Origin: Malikia granosa
Lineage (GTDB): Bacteria; Pseudomonadota; Gammaproteobacteria; Burkholderiales; Burkholderiaceae_C
Assembly: GCF_002980595.1 (NCBI RefSeq)
Contig: NZ_PVLQ01000008.1
Span: 62,001 to 126,000, forward strand
DNA length: 64,000 nucleotides
Direction of reading: 5' to 3'
This document shows positions 36,826 to 46,687 of the stretch, one piece after another; positions within the stretch are counted from its first letter, which is position 1, and each line of letters opens with the position of its first letter. A model generated the notes under the pieces. The model did not search any database and was not told where the DNA came from. It saw nothing but the letters and a program-made list of their open reading frames with translations. The translations under genes were made by a program, and so were the position numbers.

Positions 36826-38232
36826 ATGAACGAATCCCTGAAAAACCCGGCCGCTGGCGCCGCCTTCAGCCAGCTGCCGCTGGCCGTCTCCACCCTGGAC
36901 AACCTGGAGCAGCTCGGCTACCGCGCGATGACGGCGATCCAGTCCGCTAGCCTGCCGCTGGCCTTGGCCGGCCAGGACCTGATCGCCCAGGCCAGCACCG
37001 GCAGCGGCAAGACGGTGGCCTTCGGCATCCCGCTGGTCGAGAAGCTCGATCCGGCGCAGTGGCAGGTGCAGGCGCTGGTGCTGTGCCCGACGCGCGAGCT
37101 GGCCGACCAGGTCACGCTCGAGATCCGTCGCCTGGCGCGCGCGCATGGCAACATCAAGGTCGTGACGCTGTGCGGCGGTGTCGCGCTGCGTGGCCAGACC
37201 CTGAGCCTGGAGCATGGCGCCCATGTGGTGGTCGGCACGCCGGGCCGCATCCTCGATCACCTGGAGCGCGGCCACCTGAGCCTGGCTGCCGTGCGCACCC
37301 TGGTGCTCGACGAGGCTGATCGCATGCTCGACATGGGCTTCTTCGACGACATCGCCCAGGTTGCCAAGCTCTGTCCGGCGGACCGCCAGACCCTGTTGTT
37401 CTCGGCCACCTATCCGGAAGGGGTGGACCGGTTGGCGGCGCAGTTCATGCGCGCGCCGCAGACCGTCAAGGTGCAGGCCCAGCATGCGGCCGATAAGATC
37501 CGCCAGCATTTCTACGAGGTGAAGAACAGCGAGCGGCTGTCGGTGGTCGCGCGGCTGCTGAACCATTTCCGGCCTGAGTCGACGCTGGCCTTCTGCAACA
37601 CCAAGCAGCAATGCCGCGACCTGGTCGCGCTGCTGCAGGGCCAGGGCTTCGCGGCGCTGGCGCTCTACGGCGAGCTGGATCAGCGCGAGCGCGACCAGGT
37701 GCTGGTGCAGTTCGCCAACCGCAGCTGCTCGGTGCTGGTGGCGACCGATGTCGCGGCGCGCGGGCTCGACATCGCCCAGCTCGACGCGGTGATCAACGTC
37801 GACTGCACGCCCGACGCCGAGGTGCATATCCACCGCATCGGCCGCACCGGCCGCGGCGAGGCCGAGGGCCTGGCGCTTACCTTGGCCAGCCTGGACGAGA
37901 TGGGCTCGGTCGGCAAGATCGAGCAATTGCAGGGCCGCGAGGTCGCCTGGCAGCCGCTGGACAGCCTGACCCAGGCGCCGGGTGGCCCGCTGCGCCCGCC
38001 GATGGCGACGTTGCAGATCCTGGGCGGACGCAAGGAGAAGATCCGCGCTGGCGACGTGCTCGGCGCGCTGACCGGCGAGCTGGGCTACACGCGCGAGCAG
38101 ATCGGCAAGATCAACATCAACGAGTTCTCGACCTATGTCGCCGTCGAGCGCGCCATCGCCAAGCAGGCCGAGGCCAGGCTGGCCGCCGGTCGCATCAAGG
38201 GCCGCAGCGTCAAGGTGCGCTTACTGGCCTGA
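36826..38232 (+). CDS. dbpA: DEAD-box RNA helicase DbpA
   Basis: DbpA is an ATP-dependent helicase activated by hairpin 92 of 23S rRNA and acts late in large-subunit assembly. The 468-residue product has all motifs: Q motif with AIQSASLP, ASTGSGKT (Walker A), PTRELA, TPGR, DEAD, SAT, and ATDVAARGLD/HRIGRTGR in domain 2. The C-terminal DbpA RNA-binding domain (TLQILGGRKEKIRAGDVLGAL...INEFSTYVAV) distinguishes it from other DEAD-box proteins. The ATG at 36826 was chosen to exclude sequence from the repeat element. Its 3' end overlaps the convergent MFS gene by 23 bases. Confidence 0.95.
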   Translation: MNESLKNPAAGAAFSQLPLAVSTLDNLEQLGYRAMTAIQSASLPLALAGQDLIAQASTGSGKTVAFGIPLVEKLDPAQWQVQALVLCPTRELADQVTLEIRRLARAHGNIKVVTLCGGVALRGQTLSLEHGAHVVVGTPGRILDHLERGHLSLAAVRTLVLDEADRMLDMGFFDDIAQVAKLCPADRQTLLFSATYPEGVDRLAAQFMRAPQTVKVQAQHAADKIRQHFYEVKNSERLSVVARLLNHFRPESTLAFCNTKQQCRDLVALLQGQGFAALALYGELDQRERDQVLVQFANRSCSVLVATDVAARGLDIAQLDAVINVDCTPDAEVHIHRIGRTGRGEAEGLALTLASLDEMGSVGKIEQLQGREVAWQPLDSLTQAPGGPLRPPMATLQILGGRKEKIRAGDVLGALTGELGYTREQIGKININEFSTYVAVERAIAKQAEARLAAGRIKGRSVKVRLLA

Positions 38233-39397
38233 GCGGCACGCGCTTGAGCAGCAGCAGCAAGGCGGTGCCCAGCAGCATGATGCCCGCCGCCAGGTAGAGC
38301 CCGGACTGGTAGCTGCCGAAGCGGGTCGCGAGCCAGCCGGTCACGGCCGGACCGACGATCTGCGCGCTGCCGTAGGCGAGCGACATCTTGCCCATCATCT
38401 TGGCTGGACGGCCGGGGTAGTAGCGCCCGGCCATCGTCAGCACCAGGCTCACGATGCCGACGAAGGTGCCGCCGAACAGCAGCGCGCCGGCCAAGGTCGT
38501 TGCCAGTCCGCCGCCGGCCAGCGGCAGCAGGATGCCTGCGATCTGCAGCAGTGCGGCCGTGATCAGCGCGTTGAGGTCGCCGATGCGCCGCGCGACGAAG
38601 TCCCAGACGATGCTGGCGGGCGCCGCGGCGATCCCGATCGCCAGGAAGGCCCATTTGCCCTGTCCCGCTAGTCCTGGCAGCCGCTCGACGATGGCGACGA
38701 TGAAGGTGGTGCTGACCACGTAGCCGATGCCGGCGCAGAAATACGCCGCCATGAACAGGCGCAGGAAGGCCGGGCTTGGTGGGCTGTCCTGCCAGGTCTG
38801 TGCGCCCTGGCTGGCCATGCTGCGCGGCGGCACCGGCAGCCAGGCCAACGCGGGAATGGCGAGCAGGCCGCCGAACGCCGTCAGCGCCAGCCATTGGCCG
38901 CGCCAGTCCAGGTGCTCGCCCATCCAGGCCACTGCGACCGAGCACAGCACCACGCCGAGCCCGACGCCGCTGTAGTGGATGCCGAGCTCGCTGCGGTGGC
39001 CATGGCGGATCAGCCAGTTCAGTACCAGCCCGGCACCGAACAGCATGCCGGCCGCGCTGCTCAGGCCCGCGAGGTAGCGCGAGATGGCCCAGATGGTGAA
39101 GTCGTTGCTCAGCCCCATCATCGCGGTGCTGGCGACGGCCACCACCAGTCCGAGGCGGTAGAGACGGTCCTTGAGCACCAGGTCGCCGCCCAGCATCGCG
39201 AGCAGCGCGCCGCTCAGGTAGCCGGCGTAGTTGATCGCGGCCAGCCAGCCCGCCTCGGCGACGCCAAGCCCGGCCTGCTGCTGCATCAGCGGCAGCAGCG
39301 GCGTGTACGCGAAGCGCGCCACGCCCAGCGTCAGCAGCAGGCTGAAGATGCCCGCGGTCATTACCTTGAGACGGGCACGCTGGCCCTGGCTGCTCAT
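38210..39397 (-). CDS. MFS transporter, YbfB/YjiJ family
   Basis: The 395-residue protein has 12 predicted membrane helices and the YbfB/YjiJ pattern: GVARFAYTPLLPLMQQQAGL near the N-terminus, YAGYLSGALLA, and ISRYLAGLSSAAGMLFGAGL. The family is a branch of major facilitator carriers without an established substrate; export of small molecules is the usual assumption. It begins ten bases after the ybeY stop, so it is probably the third gene of the phoH-ybeY transcript. Its 3' end overlaps dbpA on the other strand. Confidence 0.88.
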   Translation of the reverse strand: MSSQGQRARLKVMTAGIFSLLLTLGVARFAYTPLLPLMQQQAGLGVAEAGWLAAINYAGYLSGALLAMLGGDLVLKDRLYRLGLVVAVASTAMMGLSNDFTIWAISRYLAGLSSAAGMLFGAGLVLNWLIRHGHRSELGIHYSGVGLGVVLCSVAVAWMGEHLDWRGQWLALTAFGGLLAIPALAWLPVPPRSMASQGAQTWQDSPPSPAFLRLFMAAYFCAGIGYVVSTTFIVAIVERLPGLAGQGKWAFLAIGIAAAPASIVWDFVARRIGDLNALITAALLQIAGILLPLAGGGLATTLAGALLFGGTFVGIVSLVLTMAGRYYPGRPAKMMGKMSLAYGSAQIVGPAVTGWLATRFGSYQSGLYLAAGIMLLGTALLLLLKRVPLRPVSAP

Positions 39398-39406
39398 GAA
39401 GGCGCC

Positions 39407-39865
39407 TTATTCGGCGTAGGGATTGGGGAAGCCTAGGCCTTCAAGGATCTCGATCTCGTAGGCCTCCATCTCCTCGGCGTCCTGCTCGCTGGTTTCGTGG
39501 TCCCAGCCCTGGGCGTGCAGCGCGCCGTGCACCAGCAGGTGGGCGTAATGCTGCTGCAGCGTCTTGCCCTGCTCGGCGGCTTCGCGCGCGACCACCGGCG
39601 CGCACAGCACCAGGTCGGCTTGCACCACGGGGTCCTGCGCGTAGTCGAAGGTCAGCACATTGGTCGCGTAGTCCTTGCCGCGGTAGTCGCGGTTCAGGCT
39701 CTGGCCTTCCTCGGCGTCGACGATGCGCACGGTGAATTCGCCGTCATCGGCCAGGGCATGGCGCAGCCAGCGCATGACTTTCTGGCGCGGCAGCGCGGCG
39801 CGGTGCTCGGCCACGCCGTCGAAGCGAGCGAATTGCAGGGAGAGGGTCAGGTCGGGCAGGGCCAT
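39407..39865 (-). CDS. ybeY: Endoribonuclease YbeY
   Basis: YbeY is a zinc-dependent RNase needed for 16S rRNA 3' maturation and ribosome quality control. The 152-residue product carries the metal-binding motif [11 protein letters not shown] (three histidines) near residue 115 and the preceding [16 protein letters not shown]. The ATG at 39865 lies one base after the phoH stop. In most proteobacteria a corC-like gene follows; here an MFS gene does. Confidence 0.94.
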   Translation of the reverse strand: MALPDLTLSLQFARFDGVAEHRAALPRQKVMRWLRHALADDGEFTVRIVDAEEGQSLNRDYRGKDYATNVLTFDYAQDPVVQADLVLCAPVVAREAAEQGKTLQQHYAHLLVHGALHAQGWDHETSEQDAEEMEAYEIEILEGLGFPNPYAE

Positions 39866-39866
39866 G

Positions 39867-40805
39867 TCAGTCTTTCGGGGCGGTTTTGTCGTAGGCATCG
39901 ACGATGCGAGCGACCAGCGGGTGGCGCACCACGTCGGCGCTGGTCAGTCGGTTGAAGGCGATGCCCTGCACGCGCTTGAGGACGCGCTCGGCATCGATCA
40001 GGCCGCTGAGCTGGGTGCGCGGCAGGTCGACCTGGCTGACGTCGCCGGTGATGACGGCCTTGCTGCCAAAGCCGATGCGGGTGAGGAACATCTTCATCTG
40101 CTCGGGCGTGGTGTTCTGCGCCTCGTCGAGGATCACGAAGGCGTGATTCAGCGTGCGCCCGCGCATGAAGGCCAGCGGCGCGATCTCGATCTGCTGGCGC
40201 TCGAAGGCCTTCTGCACCTTGTCGAAGCCCATCAGGTCGTAGAGCGCGTCGTACAGCGGCCGCAGGTAGGGGTCGACCTTCTGCGTCAGGTCGCCGGGCA
40301 GGAAGCCCAGCCGCTCGCCGGCCTCGACCGCCGGTCGCGTCAGCACGATGCGCTGCACCGCGCTGCGCTCGAGCGCATCGACCGCGCAGGCCACCGCGAG
40401 GTAGGTCTTGCCGGTGCCGGCCGGGCCGATGCCGAAGGTGATGTCGTGGCAGGCCATCTGGTCGAGGTAGCGCTGCTGGTTGGCGGTGCGCCCGCGCACC
40501 TCGCCGCGTCTCGTCTGCATCGCGACATGCTCGACGCTGTCCTCGGGCAGGGCGCTGTCGCCCGCGAGCATGAGCTGGACCTGCTCGTTGGGGATGGGGC
40601 GCTTGGCGATCTCGTACAGCGCCTGGATCACCTCCATCGCCTGTTCGGCCCTGGCCTTGGGGCCCTCGACGCGGAACTGCTCGAAACGGTGCGCGACCTT
40701 GACCTGCAGCGCAGCCTCGATCGTGCGCAGATGGCTGTCGAGCGGCCCGCACAGGTGGGCCATGCGCTCGTTGTCGGGCGGAGAGAAATGGTGTCGCAGA
40801 ATCAA
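39867..40805 (-). CDS. ybeZ: PhoH-like ATPase (YbeZ)
   Basis: YbeZ is a PhoH-family ATPase that partners YbeY in rRNA processing. The 312-residue product has an N-terminal KH-like region, Walker [25 protein letters not shown] and Walker [11 protein letters not shown]. The start is a TTG giving [12 protein letters not shown], the N-terminus expected for betaproteobacterial homologs; the next ATG (MAHLCGPLD) would remove 14 residues. The divergent ruvA start is 30 bases away, so the two promoters must overlap. Confidence 0.93.
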   Translation of the reverse strand: MILRHHFSPPDNERMAHLCGPLDSHLRTIEAALQVKVAHRFEQFRVEGPKARAEQAMEVIQALYEIAKRPIPNEQVQLMLAGDSALPEDSVEHVAMQTRRGEVRGRTANQQRYLDQMACHDITFGIGPAGTGKTYLAVACAVDALERSAVQRIVLTRPAVEAGERLGFLPGDLTQKVDPYLRPLYDALYDLMGFDKVQKAFERQQIEIAPLAFMRGRTLNHAFVILDEAQNTTPEQMKMFLTRIGFGSKAVITGDVSQVDLPRTQLSGLIDAERVLKRVQGIAFNRLTSADVVRHPLVARIVDAYDKTAPKD

Positions 40806-40835
40806 ACCGATAATTCCAGCTAAAGGAAAACGTCA

Positions 40836-41417
40836 ATGATAGGCAAACTCACCGGCACCCTGCTGGAAAAATCTCCGCCCCAGGTCCTGATCGACTGCGG
40901 CGGCGTGGGCTACGAGGTCGATGTGCCGATGAGCACCTTCTACGGCCTGCCCCATCTGGGCGAGAAGGTCGCGCTGCTGACGCATTTCGTCGTGCGCGAG
41001 GACGCGCAGCTGCTCTACGGCTTCGCGACCGCCACTGAACGTGAGGCCTTTCGGCAATTGATCAAGGTCAGCGGCGTCGGCCCGCGCATGGCGCTGAGTC
41101 TGCTGTCGGGCATGAGCGTGGCCGAGCTGGCGCAGGCCGTGAGCGCGCAGGAGCCGGGTCGCCTGGTCAAGGTGCCGGGCATCGGCAAGAAGACTGCCGA
41201 GCGGCTGCTGCTCGAGCTCAAGGGCAAGCTCGGCGCCGACCTGGGCGCCCTGGCCGGCGGCGGCCTGCCGCTGGAGGATGCGCATGGCGACATCGGTCAG
41301 GCGCTGATCGCGCTCGGCTACAACGAGAAGGAGGCCGCCGCCGCGCTCAAGGCGCTGCCGGCCGAGGTCGGGGTGAGCGAGGGCATCAAGCTCGCGCTCA
41401 AGGCGCTGGCGAAGTGA
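40836..41417 (+). CDS. ruvA: Holliday junction DNA helicase subunit RuvA
   Basis: RuvA binds four-way DNA junctions as tetramers and positions RuvB for branch migration. The 193-residue product has an OB domain ([27 protein letters not shown]), two helix-hairpin-helix motifs ([13 protein letters not shown] and [19 protein letters not shown]) and a C-terminal RuvB-binding domain. AAAGGA precedes the ATG. ruvB follows after 23 bases; ruvC is not in this window. Confidence 0.96.
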   Translation: MIGKLTGTLLEKSPPQVLIDCGGVGYEVDVPMSTFYGLPHLGEKVALLTHFVVREDAQLLYGFATATEREAFRQLIKVSGVGPRMALSLLSGMSVAELAQAVSAQEPGRLVKVPGIGKKTAERLLLELKGKLGADLGALAGGGLPLEDAHGDIGQALIALGYNEKEAAAALKALPAEVGVSEGIKLALKALAK

Positions 41418-41440
41418 TTTTCAAGCGGGGATAAGCACCG

Positions 41441-42505
41441 ATGGCCATAGAAACCGACGATTTCGCCCGCGCGCCGCGCCAGCCGCGCATGGTCTCCGCC
41501 GCGCCCGAGTCCAGCCGCGAGGAGGCGCTCGAGCGCGCGCTGCGGCCCAAGGGCCTGCAGGAATACGTGGGCCAGGCCAAGGTGCGCGAGCAGCTCGAGA
41601 TCTTCATCGGCGCGGCCAGGAAGCGCCAGGAGGCGCTCGACCATGTGCTGCTGTTCGGTCCGCCCGGACTCGGCAAGACGACGCTTTCGCACATCATCGC
41701 GCATGAGCTCGGCGTCAACCTGCGCCAGACCAGCGGTCCGGTGCTGGAAAAGCCCAAGGACCTGGCGGCGCTGCTGACCAACCTCGAGCCCAACGACGTG
41801 CTGTTCATCGACGAGATCCACCGACTCTCGCCAGTGGTCGAGGAGATCCTCTACCCGGCGATGGAGGACTACCAGATCGACATCATGATCGGCGAGGGAC
41901 CGGCGGCGCGCTCGATCAAGCTCGACCTGCAGCCCTTCACCCTGGTCGGCGCGACCACGCGCGCCGGCATGCTGACCAATCCGCTGCGCGACCGCTTCGG
42001 CATCGTCGGCCGGCTCGAGTTCTACAACGCCAGCGAGCTGGCGCTGATCGTCAAGCGCAGCGCCGGCCTGCTGAATGCGCCGATGGACGAGGCGGCGGCG
42101 TTCGAGGTCGCTAGAAGGTCGCGCGGCACGCCGCGCATCGCCAACCGGCTGCTGCGCCGGGTGCGCGACTACGCCGAGGTCAAGGGCGATGGTCGCATCA
42201 CGCTCGAGATGGCGAACCGCGCGCTGACCATGCTCGATGTCGATCCGGTCGGCTTCGACCTGATGGACCGCAAGTTGCTCGAAGCCGTGATCCACAAGTT
42301 CGACGGCGGCCCGGTCGGGCTCGACAACATCGCGGCCAGCATCGGCGAGGAGGCCGGCACGATCGAGGACGTGATCGAGCCCTACCTGATCCAGCAGGGC
42401 TATCTGCAGCGCACCACGCGCGGGCGGATCGCGACCCAGGCGGCGTTCCGCCATCTGGGGCTGGAGCCGCCCAAGGTCGATCCGGCGCTGTACGGCGACG
42501 ACTGA
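41441..42505 (+). CDS. ruvB: Holliday junction branch migration ATPase RuvB
   Basis: RuvB is the hexameric AAA+ motor of branch migration. The 354-residue product shows Walker [11 protein letters not shown], Walker [12 protein letters not shown], sensor 1 region [11 protein letters not shown], arginine finger in NPLRDRFGI, and the C-terminal winged helix ending in [13 protein letters not shown]. It is in operon with ruvA and convergent with the phosphatase gene 21 bases away. Confidence 0.97.
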   Translation: MAIETDDFARAPRQPRMVSAAPESSREEALERALRPKGLQEYVGQAKVREQLEIFIGAARKRQEALDHVLLFGPPGLGKTTLSHIIAHELGVNLRQTSGPVLEKPKDLAALLTNLEPNDVLFIDEIHRLSPVVEEILYPAMEDYQIDIMIGEGPAARSIKLDLQPFTLVGATTRAGMLTNPLRDRFGIVGRLEFYNASELALIVKRSAGLLNAPMDEAAAFEVARRSRGTPRIANRLLRRVRDYAEVKGDGRITLEMANRALTMLDVDPVGFDLMDRKLLEAVIHKFDGGPVGLDNIAASIGEEAGTIEDVIEPYLIQQGYLQRTTRGRIATQAAFRHLGLEPPKVDPALYGDD

Positions 42506-42526
42506 TTCGCTGCTGCAGCCCTGGCT

Positions 42527-43165
42527 TCAGGTGCTGGCGTCGTCGTCCGAGTCGTCCTCGAGATGGCTGGCATCGGCCCAGCCGACCAGGCTCAGGCCCT
42601 CGGGCGTCCAGAGCAGGCGGTTGATCGCCGCGTTCTCGACCGTCCAGGTGCGTGGCGCCTGCAGCTCGAGCCCGGTCGCCAGCCGATACACCATGTCGAG
42701 CACGCCGCCATGGGCGACGATGACGATCTGCTCGCCGGGGTGGCGCGCCGCGATCCCGTCGAAGGTGGCCTCGATGCGCTCGCGCAGCTGCAGCAGGGTC
42801 TCGCCACCGCCCGGTGCGAAGTCGGGCACCCGGGTGCGCCAGGCCTGGGTCGCCTCGGGCTCCTCGACCTCGAGCTCGGTCCAGGTCTTGCCCTGGAAGG
42901 CACCGAAATGGCGCTCGCGCAGACCGCTGTGCGTGCGCACCTCGAGCGCCAGCGCGGCCGCGATCGCGCGCGCGGTCTGGTGCGCGCGCGCCAGGTCGCT
43001 CGAATAGACCGCGGCGATCGGCTCTTCGCGCAGCGCGGCGGCCGCGCGCGCGGCCTGCCAGTGGCCGCGCTCGTTGAGCGGGATGTCAAGCTGGCCCTGC
43101 AGGCGCTTGTCCTGGTTCCAGGTCGTCTCGCCGTGGCGCAGTGCCAGGATGCGGGTGAATTCCAT
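42527..43165 (-). CDS. Histidine phosphatase (phosphoglycerate mutase-like) family protein
   Basis: The 212-residue protein has the phosphohistidine motif RHGE at 10-13 (LALRHGETTWN), the second catalytic residue set in SSDLARAHQTA, RHFGAFQGKTW, and the C-terminal VAHGGVLD histidine. These residues support phosphatase rather than dedicated glycolytic mutase activity; the natural substrate is unknown. The extreme C-terminus is acidic (DDSDDDAST). It lies at the end of a minus-strand group 80 bases after the lipoprotein gene. Confidence 0.88.
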   Translation of the reverse strand: MEFTRILALRHGETTWNQDKRLQGQLDIPLNERGHWQAARAAAALREEPIAAVYSSDLARAHQTARAIAAALALEVRTHSGLRERHFGAFQGKTWTELEVEEPEATQAWRTRVPDFAPGGGETLLQLRERIEATFDGIAARHPGEQIVIVAHGGVLDMVYRLATGLELQAPRTWTVENAAINRLLWTPEGLSLVGWADASHLEDDSDDDAST

Positions 43166-43245
43166 GCTGGGGCCTCTTGGGGCGGTGTGGGGTTGGCTGG
43201 CCTTGGCCTGTCGTCGCTGCGGCTAGGTTGCTGCAACGCTGCGGA

Positions 43246-43938
43246 TCAGCGCGGGACTTCGATCACGACCCGGCGCGGACCGGCTGGCGGCTGCGGGAAG
43301 CCCTGCAGCGCCGCGTCGAGCAGCGCCGCCCACAGCGTCGGGTTGTCGGACCAGGGGCCGTCGTGCGAGGCCTGGGTCTCGTACACCACCCGCGCGCTGC
43401 GCGCGTCGCGCAGCGCCAGCGAGACCTCGCGCTGGTAATAGGGCGTCGTCAGGTGGGGGAACAGCGGCATGCCGATGCCGACCGAGCCATGCGGGAAGAC
43501 ATGGCCGATGCCGATGTTGACGCCGAAGCGAGGCCTGGCCGGCTCGTCCCAGGGCGCATAGGGCAGGCGGATCGAGCGCGCGCCGAGCTCGACCGTCCAG
43601 CGCGGCAACGCCGCGCCGGCAGGCAGCGCTTCGGGCGCGGCGCGCAGGCCTACCCGCTCGAGCGCCTGGCGTGCCAGCTCCTCGAGTGCCTCCTGTTGCA
43701 GGCTCGGCGACTGCAGCTGCGAGGGCCGGCGCTCGAAGCGGTAGCGGTCGCCGGGGGCCGGCCTGGTCGATTCGCCAGCCGCGCCGGCTGACCAGTCGGC
43801 ATAGCTGCGCACCTCGTTCTCGAGCCGGATCGCGCCAGCGCAGCCGCCCAGCAGCAGCGCGCCGGCCAGCAGGCTCAGGCCGCCCAAGCGGTGGAGCCGG
43901 GTCCTGCCGGATCGGATGGTGACTGGGGAACGGGACAT
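43246..43938 (-). CDS. Predicted outer-envelope lipoprotein, DUF4136-like
   Basis: The 230-residue product starts with a basic region, a leucine-rich segment and lipobox LGGC with Cys33. Its body has features of DUF4136 proteins: GDRYRFERRPSQ early on and a repeated 'VSLALRDARSARVVYETQASHDGPW' near the end. Function is unknown. AGGAG precedes the ATG at 43938, whereas the upstream in-frame ATG at 43953 has no ribosome site. It follows ttcA by 66 bases on the same strand. Confidence 0.78.
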   Translation of the reverse strand: MSRSPVTIRSGRTRLHRLGGLSLLAGALLLGGCAGAIRLENEVRSYADWSAGAAGESTRPAPGDRYRFERRPSQLQSPSLQQEALEELARQALERVGLRAAPEALPAGAALPRWTVELGARSIRLPYAPWDEPARPRFGVNIGIGHVFPHGSVGIGMPLFPHLTTPYYQREVSLALRDARSARVVYETQASHDGPWSDNPTLWAALLDAALQGFPQPPAGPRRVVIEVPR

Positions 43939-44004
43939 GGCAGGCTCCTGCATGAGAGGGGGCGTCCGGTGGCGGCCTGGGCTTGGCCACCGGCAGGGCG
44001 CCGA

Positions 44005-44970
44005 TCAGCGCGCCGGCGTCAGGCTGATGACCTGCTCGGCCGGCAGGGCGGGCGGCATCGGCAGCTCCTCCTCGTCGAACACCAGGTCGCCATTCTCGTC
44101 GGCGATGCCGGTGGTGCGCAAGGTCTCGAAGGGGTGCAGCTGGCGGTCCATCAGGTGGCTCGGCACGACGTTCTGCAGCGCGCCGAGCATGCTCTCGATG
44201 CGGCCCGGGAACTTCTTGTCCCATTCGCGCAGCATGTTGCCGACTTGCTTGCGCTGCAGGTTCTCCTGGCTGCCGCAGAGCGTGCAGGGGATGATCGGGA
44301 ACTCGCGCACCTGGGCCCAGCGGATCAGGTCCTTCTCGGGCACATAGGCCAGCGGGCGGATCACCATGAACTCGCCGTTGTCGCTGACCAGCTTGGCCGG
44401 CATGCCCTTGAGCTTGGCGCCGAAGAACATGTTGAGGAAGAAGGTCTGCAGGATGTCGTCGCGGTGGTGGCCGAGCGCGATCTTGGTGCAGCCGAGCTCC
44501 TTGGCCACCCGGTACAGGATGCCGCGGCGCAGCCGGCTGCACAGGCTGCACATGGTCTTGCCCTCGGGGATCACCTTCTTGACGATGGAGTAGGTGTCCT
44601 GGGTCTCGATGTGGAACTTGATGCCGAGCTGCTTGAGGTACTCGGGCAGGATATGGTCGGGGAAGCCCGGCTGCTTCTGGTCTAGGTTGACCGCGATCAG
44701 CTCGAACTTGACCGGCGCGCGCGCCTGCAGCTTCATCAGGATGTCGAGCAGGCCGTAGCTGTCCTTGCCGCCCGACAGGCAGACCATCACGCGGTCGCCT
44801 TCCTCGATCATGTTGTAGTCGGCGATGGCGCGGCCGACCTCGCGGCACAGGCGCTTCTCGAGCTTGCGGTCCTCGCGCTCGATCTTGTGCTTCTTCTGCG
44901 CCTCGGCGGCGTCGGCAGCGGATTCGGCGGCCGTCTCGGCGGCCTCGTTCCAGGTGGCGGTATCGTTCAT
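44005..44970 (-). CDS. ttcA: tRNA 2-thiocytidine(32) synthetase TtcA
   Basis: TtcA inserts sulfur at C32 of certain tRNAs using ATP and an oxygen-sensitive 4Fe-4S cluster. The 321-residue product has the PP-loop SGGKDS (near residue 66), the first CxxC in MCSLCSR and the second in PCTLCGS. The N-terminal 25 residues form an alanine/glutamate-rich tail of no clear role. It lies 40 bases after folB. Confidence 0.94.
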   Translation of the reverse strand: MNDTATWNEAAETAAESAADAAEAQKKHKIEREDRKLEKRLCREVGRAIADYNMIEEGDRVMVCLSGGKDSYGLLDILMKLQARAPVKFELIAVNLDQKQPGFPDHILPEYLKQLGIKFHIETQDTYSIVKKVIPEGKTMCSLCSRLRRGILYRVAKELGCTKIALGHHRDDILQTFFLNMFFGAKLKGMPAKLVSDNGEFMVIRPLAYVPEKDLIRWAQVREFPIIPCTLCGSQENLQRKQVGNMLREWDKKFPGRIESMLGALQNVVPSHLMDRQLHPFETLRTTGIADENGDLVFDEEELPMPPALPAEQVISLTPAR

Positions 44971-45010
44971 TTCAATCTCAGAATTTGGGTGATGCTGGCG
45001 CCGGATGCGC

Positions 45011-45394
45011 TCACCACTGGCCGCTTTCCATGCGGATCGCGACTTCGCAGTCGTCGAAGATCTCGAGCTTGGCGATCTTGATGCGCACGCCGATCACGCC
45101 GGGCAGTTGCAGCAGGCGGTGGCCGAGCTTGCCGATCAGGGTCTCGAGCAGGTTCACATGCTCGGCGGTGCATTCGTCGATGATGATCTGGCGCACCTTG
45201 CGGTAGTCCAGCACATGGTCGATGTCGTCGTCGTGCGGCAGCAGCGGCTGCACGCCCTGGTTCAGCTCGGCATCGACCTGGATCGGCTGCGGGCGGGTCT
45301 TCTCGTGCTCGAGGATGCCGAGGTTGGCGACGAAGCGCAGTCCGGTCAGGGTCAGGATCTGCTGGCCGGCTTTCGGGGCTTGGATGGGATTCAT
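45011..45394 (-). CDS. folB: Dihydroneopterin aldolase-like protein (FolB copy 2)
   Basis: FolB converts 7,8-dihydroneopterin to 6-hydroxymethyl-dihydropterin in folate synthesis. The 127-residue product has the expected fold markers: [24 protein letters not shown] near the start with the conserved Glu, [12 protein letters not shown] with the second Glu, and the catalytic Lys in [12 protein letters not shown]. The ATG overlaps the stop of a second, longer FolB-like gene (TCAT overlap), so the two are translated together. Confidence 0.85.
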   Translation of the reverse strand: MNPIQAPKAGQQILTLTGLRFVANLGILEHEKTRPQPIQVDAELNQGVQPLLPHDDDIDHVLDYRKVRQIIIDECTAEHVNLLETLIGKLGHRLLQLPGVIGVRIKIAKLEIFDDCEVAIRMESGQW

Positions 45395-45825
45395 GGCTGG
45401 GCAGTGGCGGGCTTGACGTGGAACACTTCCACGCCGACGGCCTCGCAGTCGGGGTAGACGTCGGGTTTGCAGGTCGACAGGCGCACGGCGCGCACGCCGG
45501 GGTGGGCAAGCAGGCGTTGTGCCAGGTCGTCGCACAGGGTTTCCTGCAACTCGACATGGCCTTGCTGCAGGCGCAGCGCGACCTCGGCGCGCACGAAGTC
45601 GTAGTCGACCACCTCGTGCAGCGAGTCGAGCGCGGGGGTGGAGCGCTCGAACGGCACCCAGAGCTCGACATCGATCCACAGGCGCTGGGTCACGCCCTTC
45701 TCGAAGTCGTGCGCGCCGATATGGGCCTGCACCTCGTGGCGGCGCAGGAAGAGCTTGCGGCAGCTCAGGCGCAGCTCGTCCATCAGGGACAGCTGCACCG
45801 GCAGGGTCAGGTCGGGAGCGTTCAT
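45391..45825 (-). CDS. Dihydroneopterin aldolase-like protein (FolB copy 1)
   Basis: This second FolB-like protein of 144 residues has the same motifs in diverged form: CRKLFLRRHEVQAHIGAHDFEKG, the Glu in VELQETLCDD, and a Lys in STCKPDVYPDCEAVGVEVF. The two copies are only distantly similar, so they are not a recent duplication. One may be the aldolase and the other an epimerase or a tetrahydropterin-specific form (FolX-like). It is sandwiched between the SDR gene and FolB copy 2 with four-base overlaps on both sides. Confidence 0.8.
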   Translation of the reverse strand: MNAPDLTLPVQLSLMDELRLSCRKLFLRRHEVQAHIGAHDFEKGVTQRLWIDVELWVPFERSTPALDSLHEVVDYDFVRAEVALRLQQGHVELQETLCDDLAQRLLAHPGVRAVRLSTCKPDVYPDCEAVGVEVFHVKPATAQP

Positions 45826-46622
45826 GGGGTGGGATTGTCCTCGACCGCGAACATCACGTCGCGTGCCAGTGGCACCAGATGCTGGCCGCTGTCGACGCAC
45901 AGGGTGCTGCCGGTGATCGATGGCGTCTGCGCCAGGAACAGGCAGGTGCGCGCCACGTCGGCCGGATCGGTCGGCCGGCGCAGCAGGTTGACGCGGCTGG
46001 CGCGGTCGAAGTTCTCCTGCGTCTGCGGGCCGCTCAGGTACATCAGTCCCGGCGCCACGCCGCAGACGCGCACGCGCGGCGCCAGCGCCTGCGCCTGCAG
46101 CGCGACCGCGCGCTCCAGCGCCAGCTTGGTCACGGTATAGGAGAAATAGTCCGGGTTCAGGTTGAACACCTTCTGGTCCAGGATGTGGATCACGCTGGCG
46201 TCGACATCCGCACCGGCGGGCAGACCGGCGGTCAGCTCGCGCGCGAGCGACAGCGGAGCGATCAGGTTGACCTCGAGCTGGGCGCGCGCGAGTTCGGCGT
46301 CGAAACCGGGTCCGCTGTCGGGCTCGAAGGCCGAGGCATTGTTGACCAGGCAGCTGAGCGGGCCGGCAATCTGCGCCGCGCGCGCCATCAGCTCGCGCCG
46401 GCCGGCCTCGCTGGTCAGGTCGCCCTCGATCGCGGTCGCGTCCAGGCCCTGCTCGCTCAGCTGCCGGCACAGCGCCTGTGCGGCGTCGCCCGAGCGGCGG
46501 TACTGGCACAGCACGCGCCAGCCGGCCTGCGCGAAGGCGCGACAGATCTCGGCGCCCAGGCGCACGCCGCCGCCCGTGACGAGCACGGTCGGGACTGGGG
46601 CGATGGGGGTACTGCAGCTCAT
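45822..46622 (-). CDS. SDR-family oxidoreductase, FolM/pteridine reductase-like
   Basis: The 266-residue protein is a short-chain dehydrogenase with the nucleotide-binding motif TGGGVRLG, which carries the Arg typical of NADPH-using pteridine reductases (TGxxxRxG). It also has NNASAF and the catalytic tyrosine/lysine in SYTVTKLALE. Together with the two FolB-like genes it overlaps, it suggests a pterin-reducing step such as dihydromonapterin or dihydrofolate reduction. Substrate assignment is inferred from motif and context. It is divergent from the MidA-like gene 65 bases away. Confidence 0.82.
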   Translation of the reverse strand: MSCSTPIAPVPTVLVTGGGVRLGAEICRAFAQAGWRVLCQYRRSGDAAQALCRQLSEQGLDATAIEGDLTSEAGRRELMARAAQIAGPLSCLVNNASAFEPDSGPGFDAELARAQLEVNLIAPLSLARELTAGLPAGADVDASVIHILDQKVFNLNPDYFSYTVTKLALERAVALQAQALAPRVRVCGVAPGLMYLSGPQTQENFDRASRVNLLRRPTDPADVARTCLFLAQTPSITGSTLCVDSGQHLVPLARDVMFAVEDNPTP

Positions 46623-46687
46623 GGGGCGTCTTTCATGGGGTGGCGGCGCTTATGATGGCGCCGCACCCGTAACCAGATGGCAGAACC

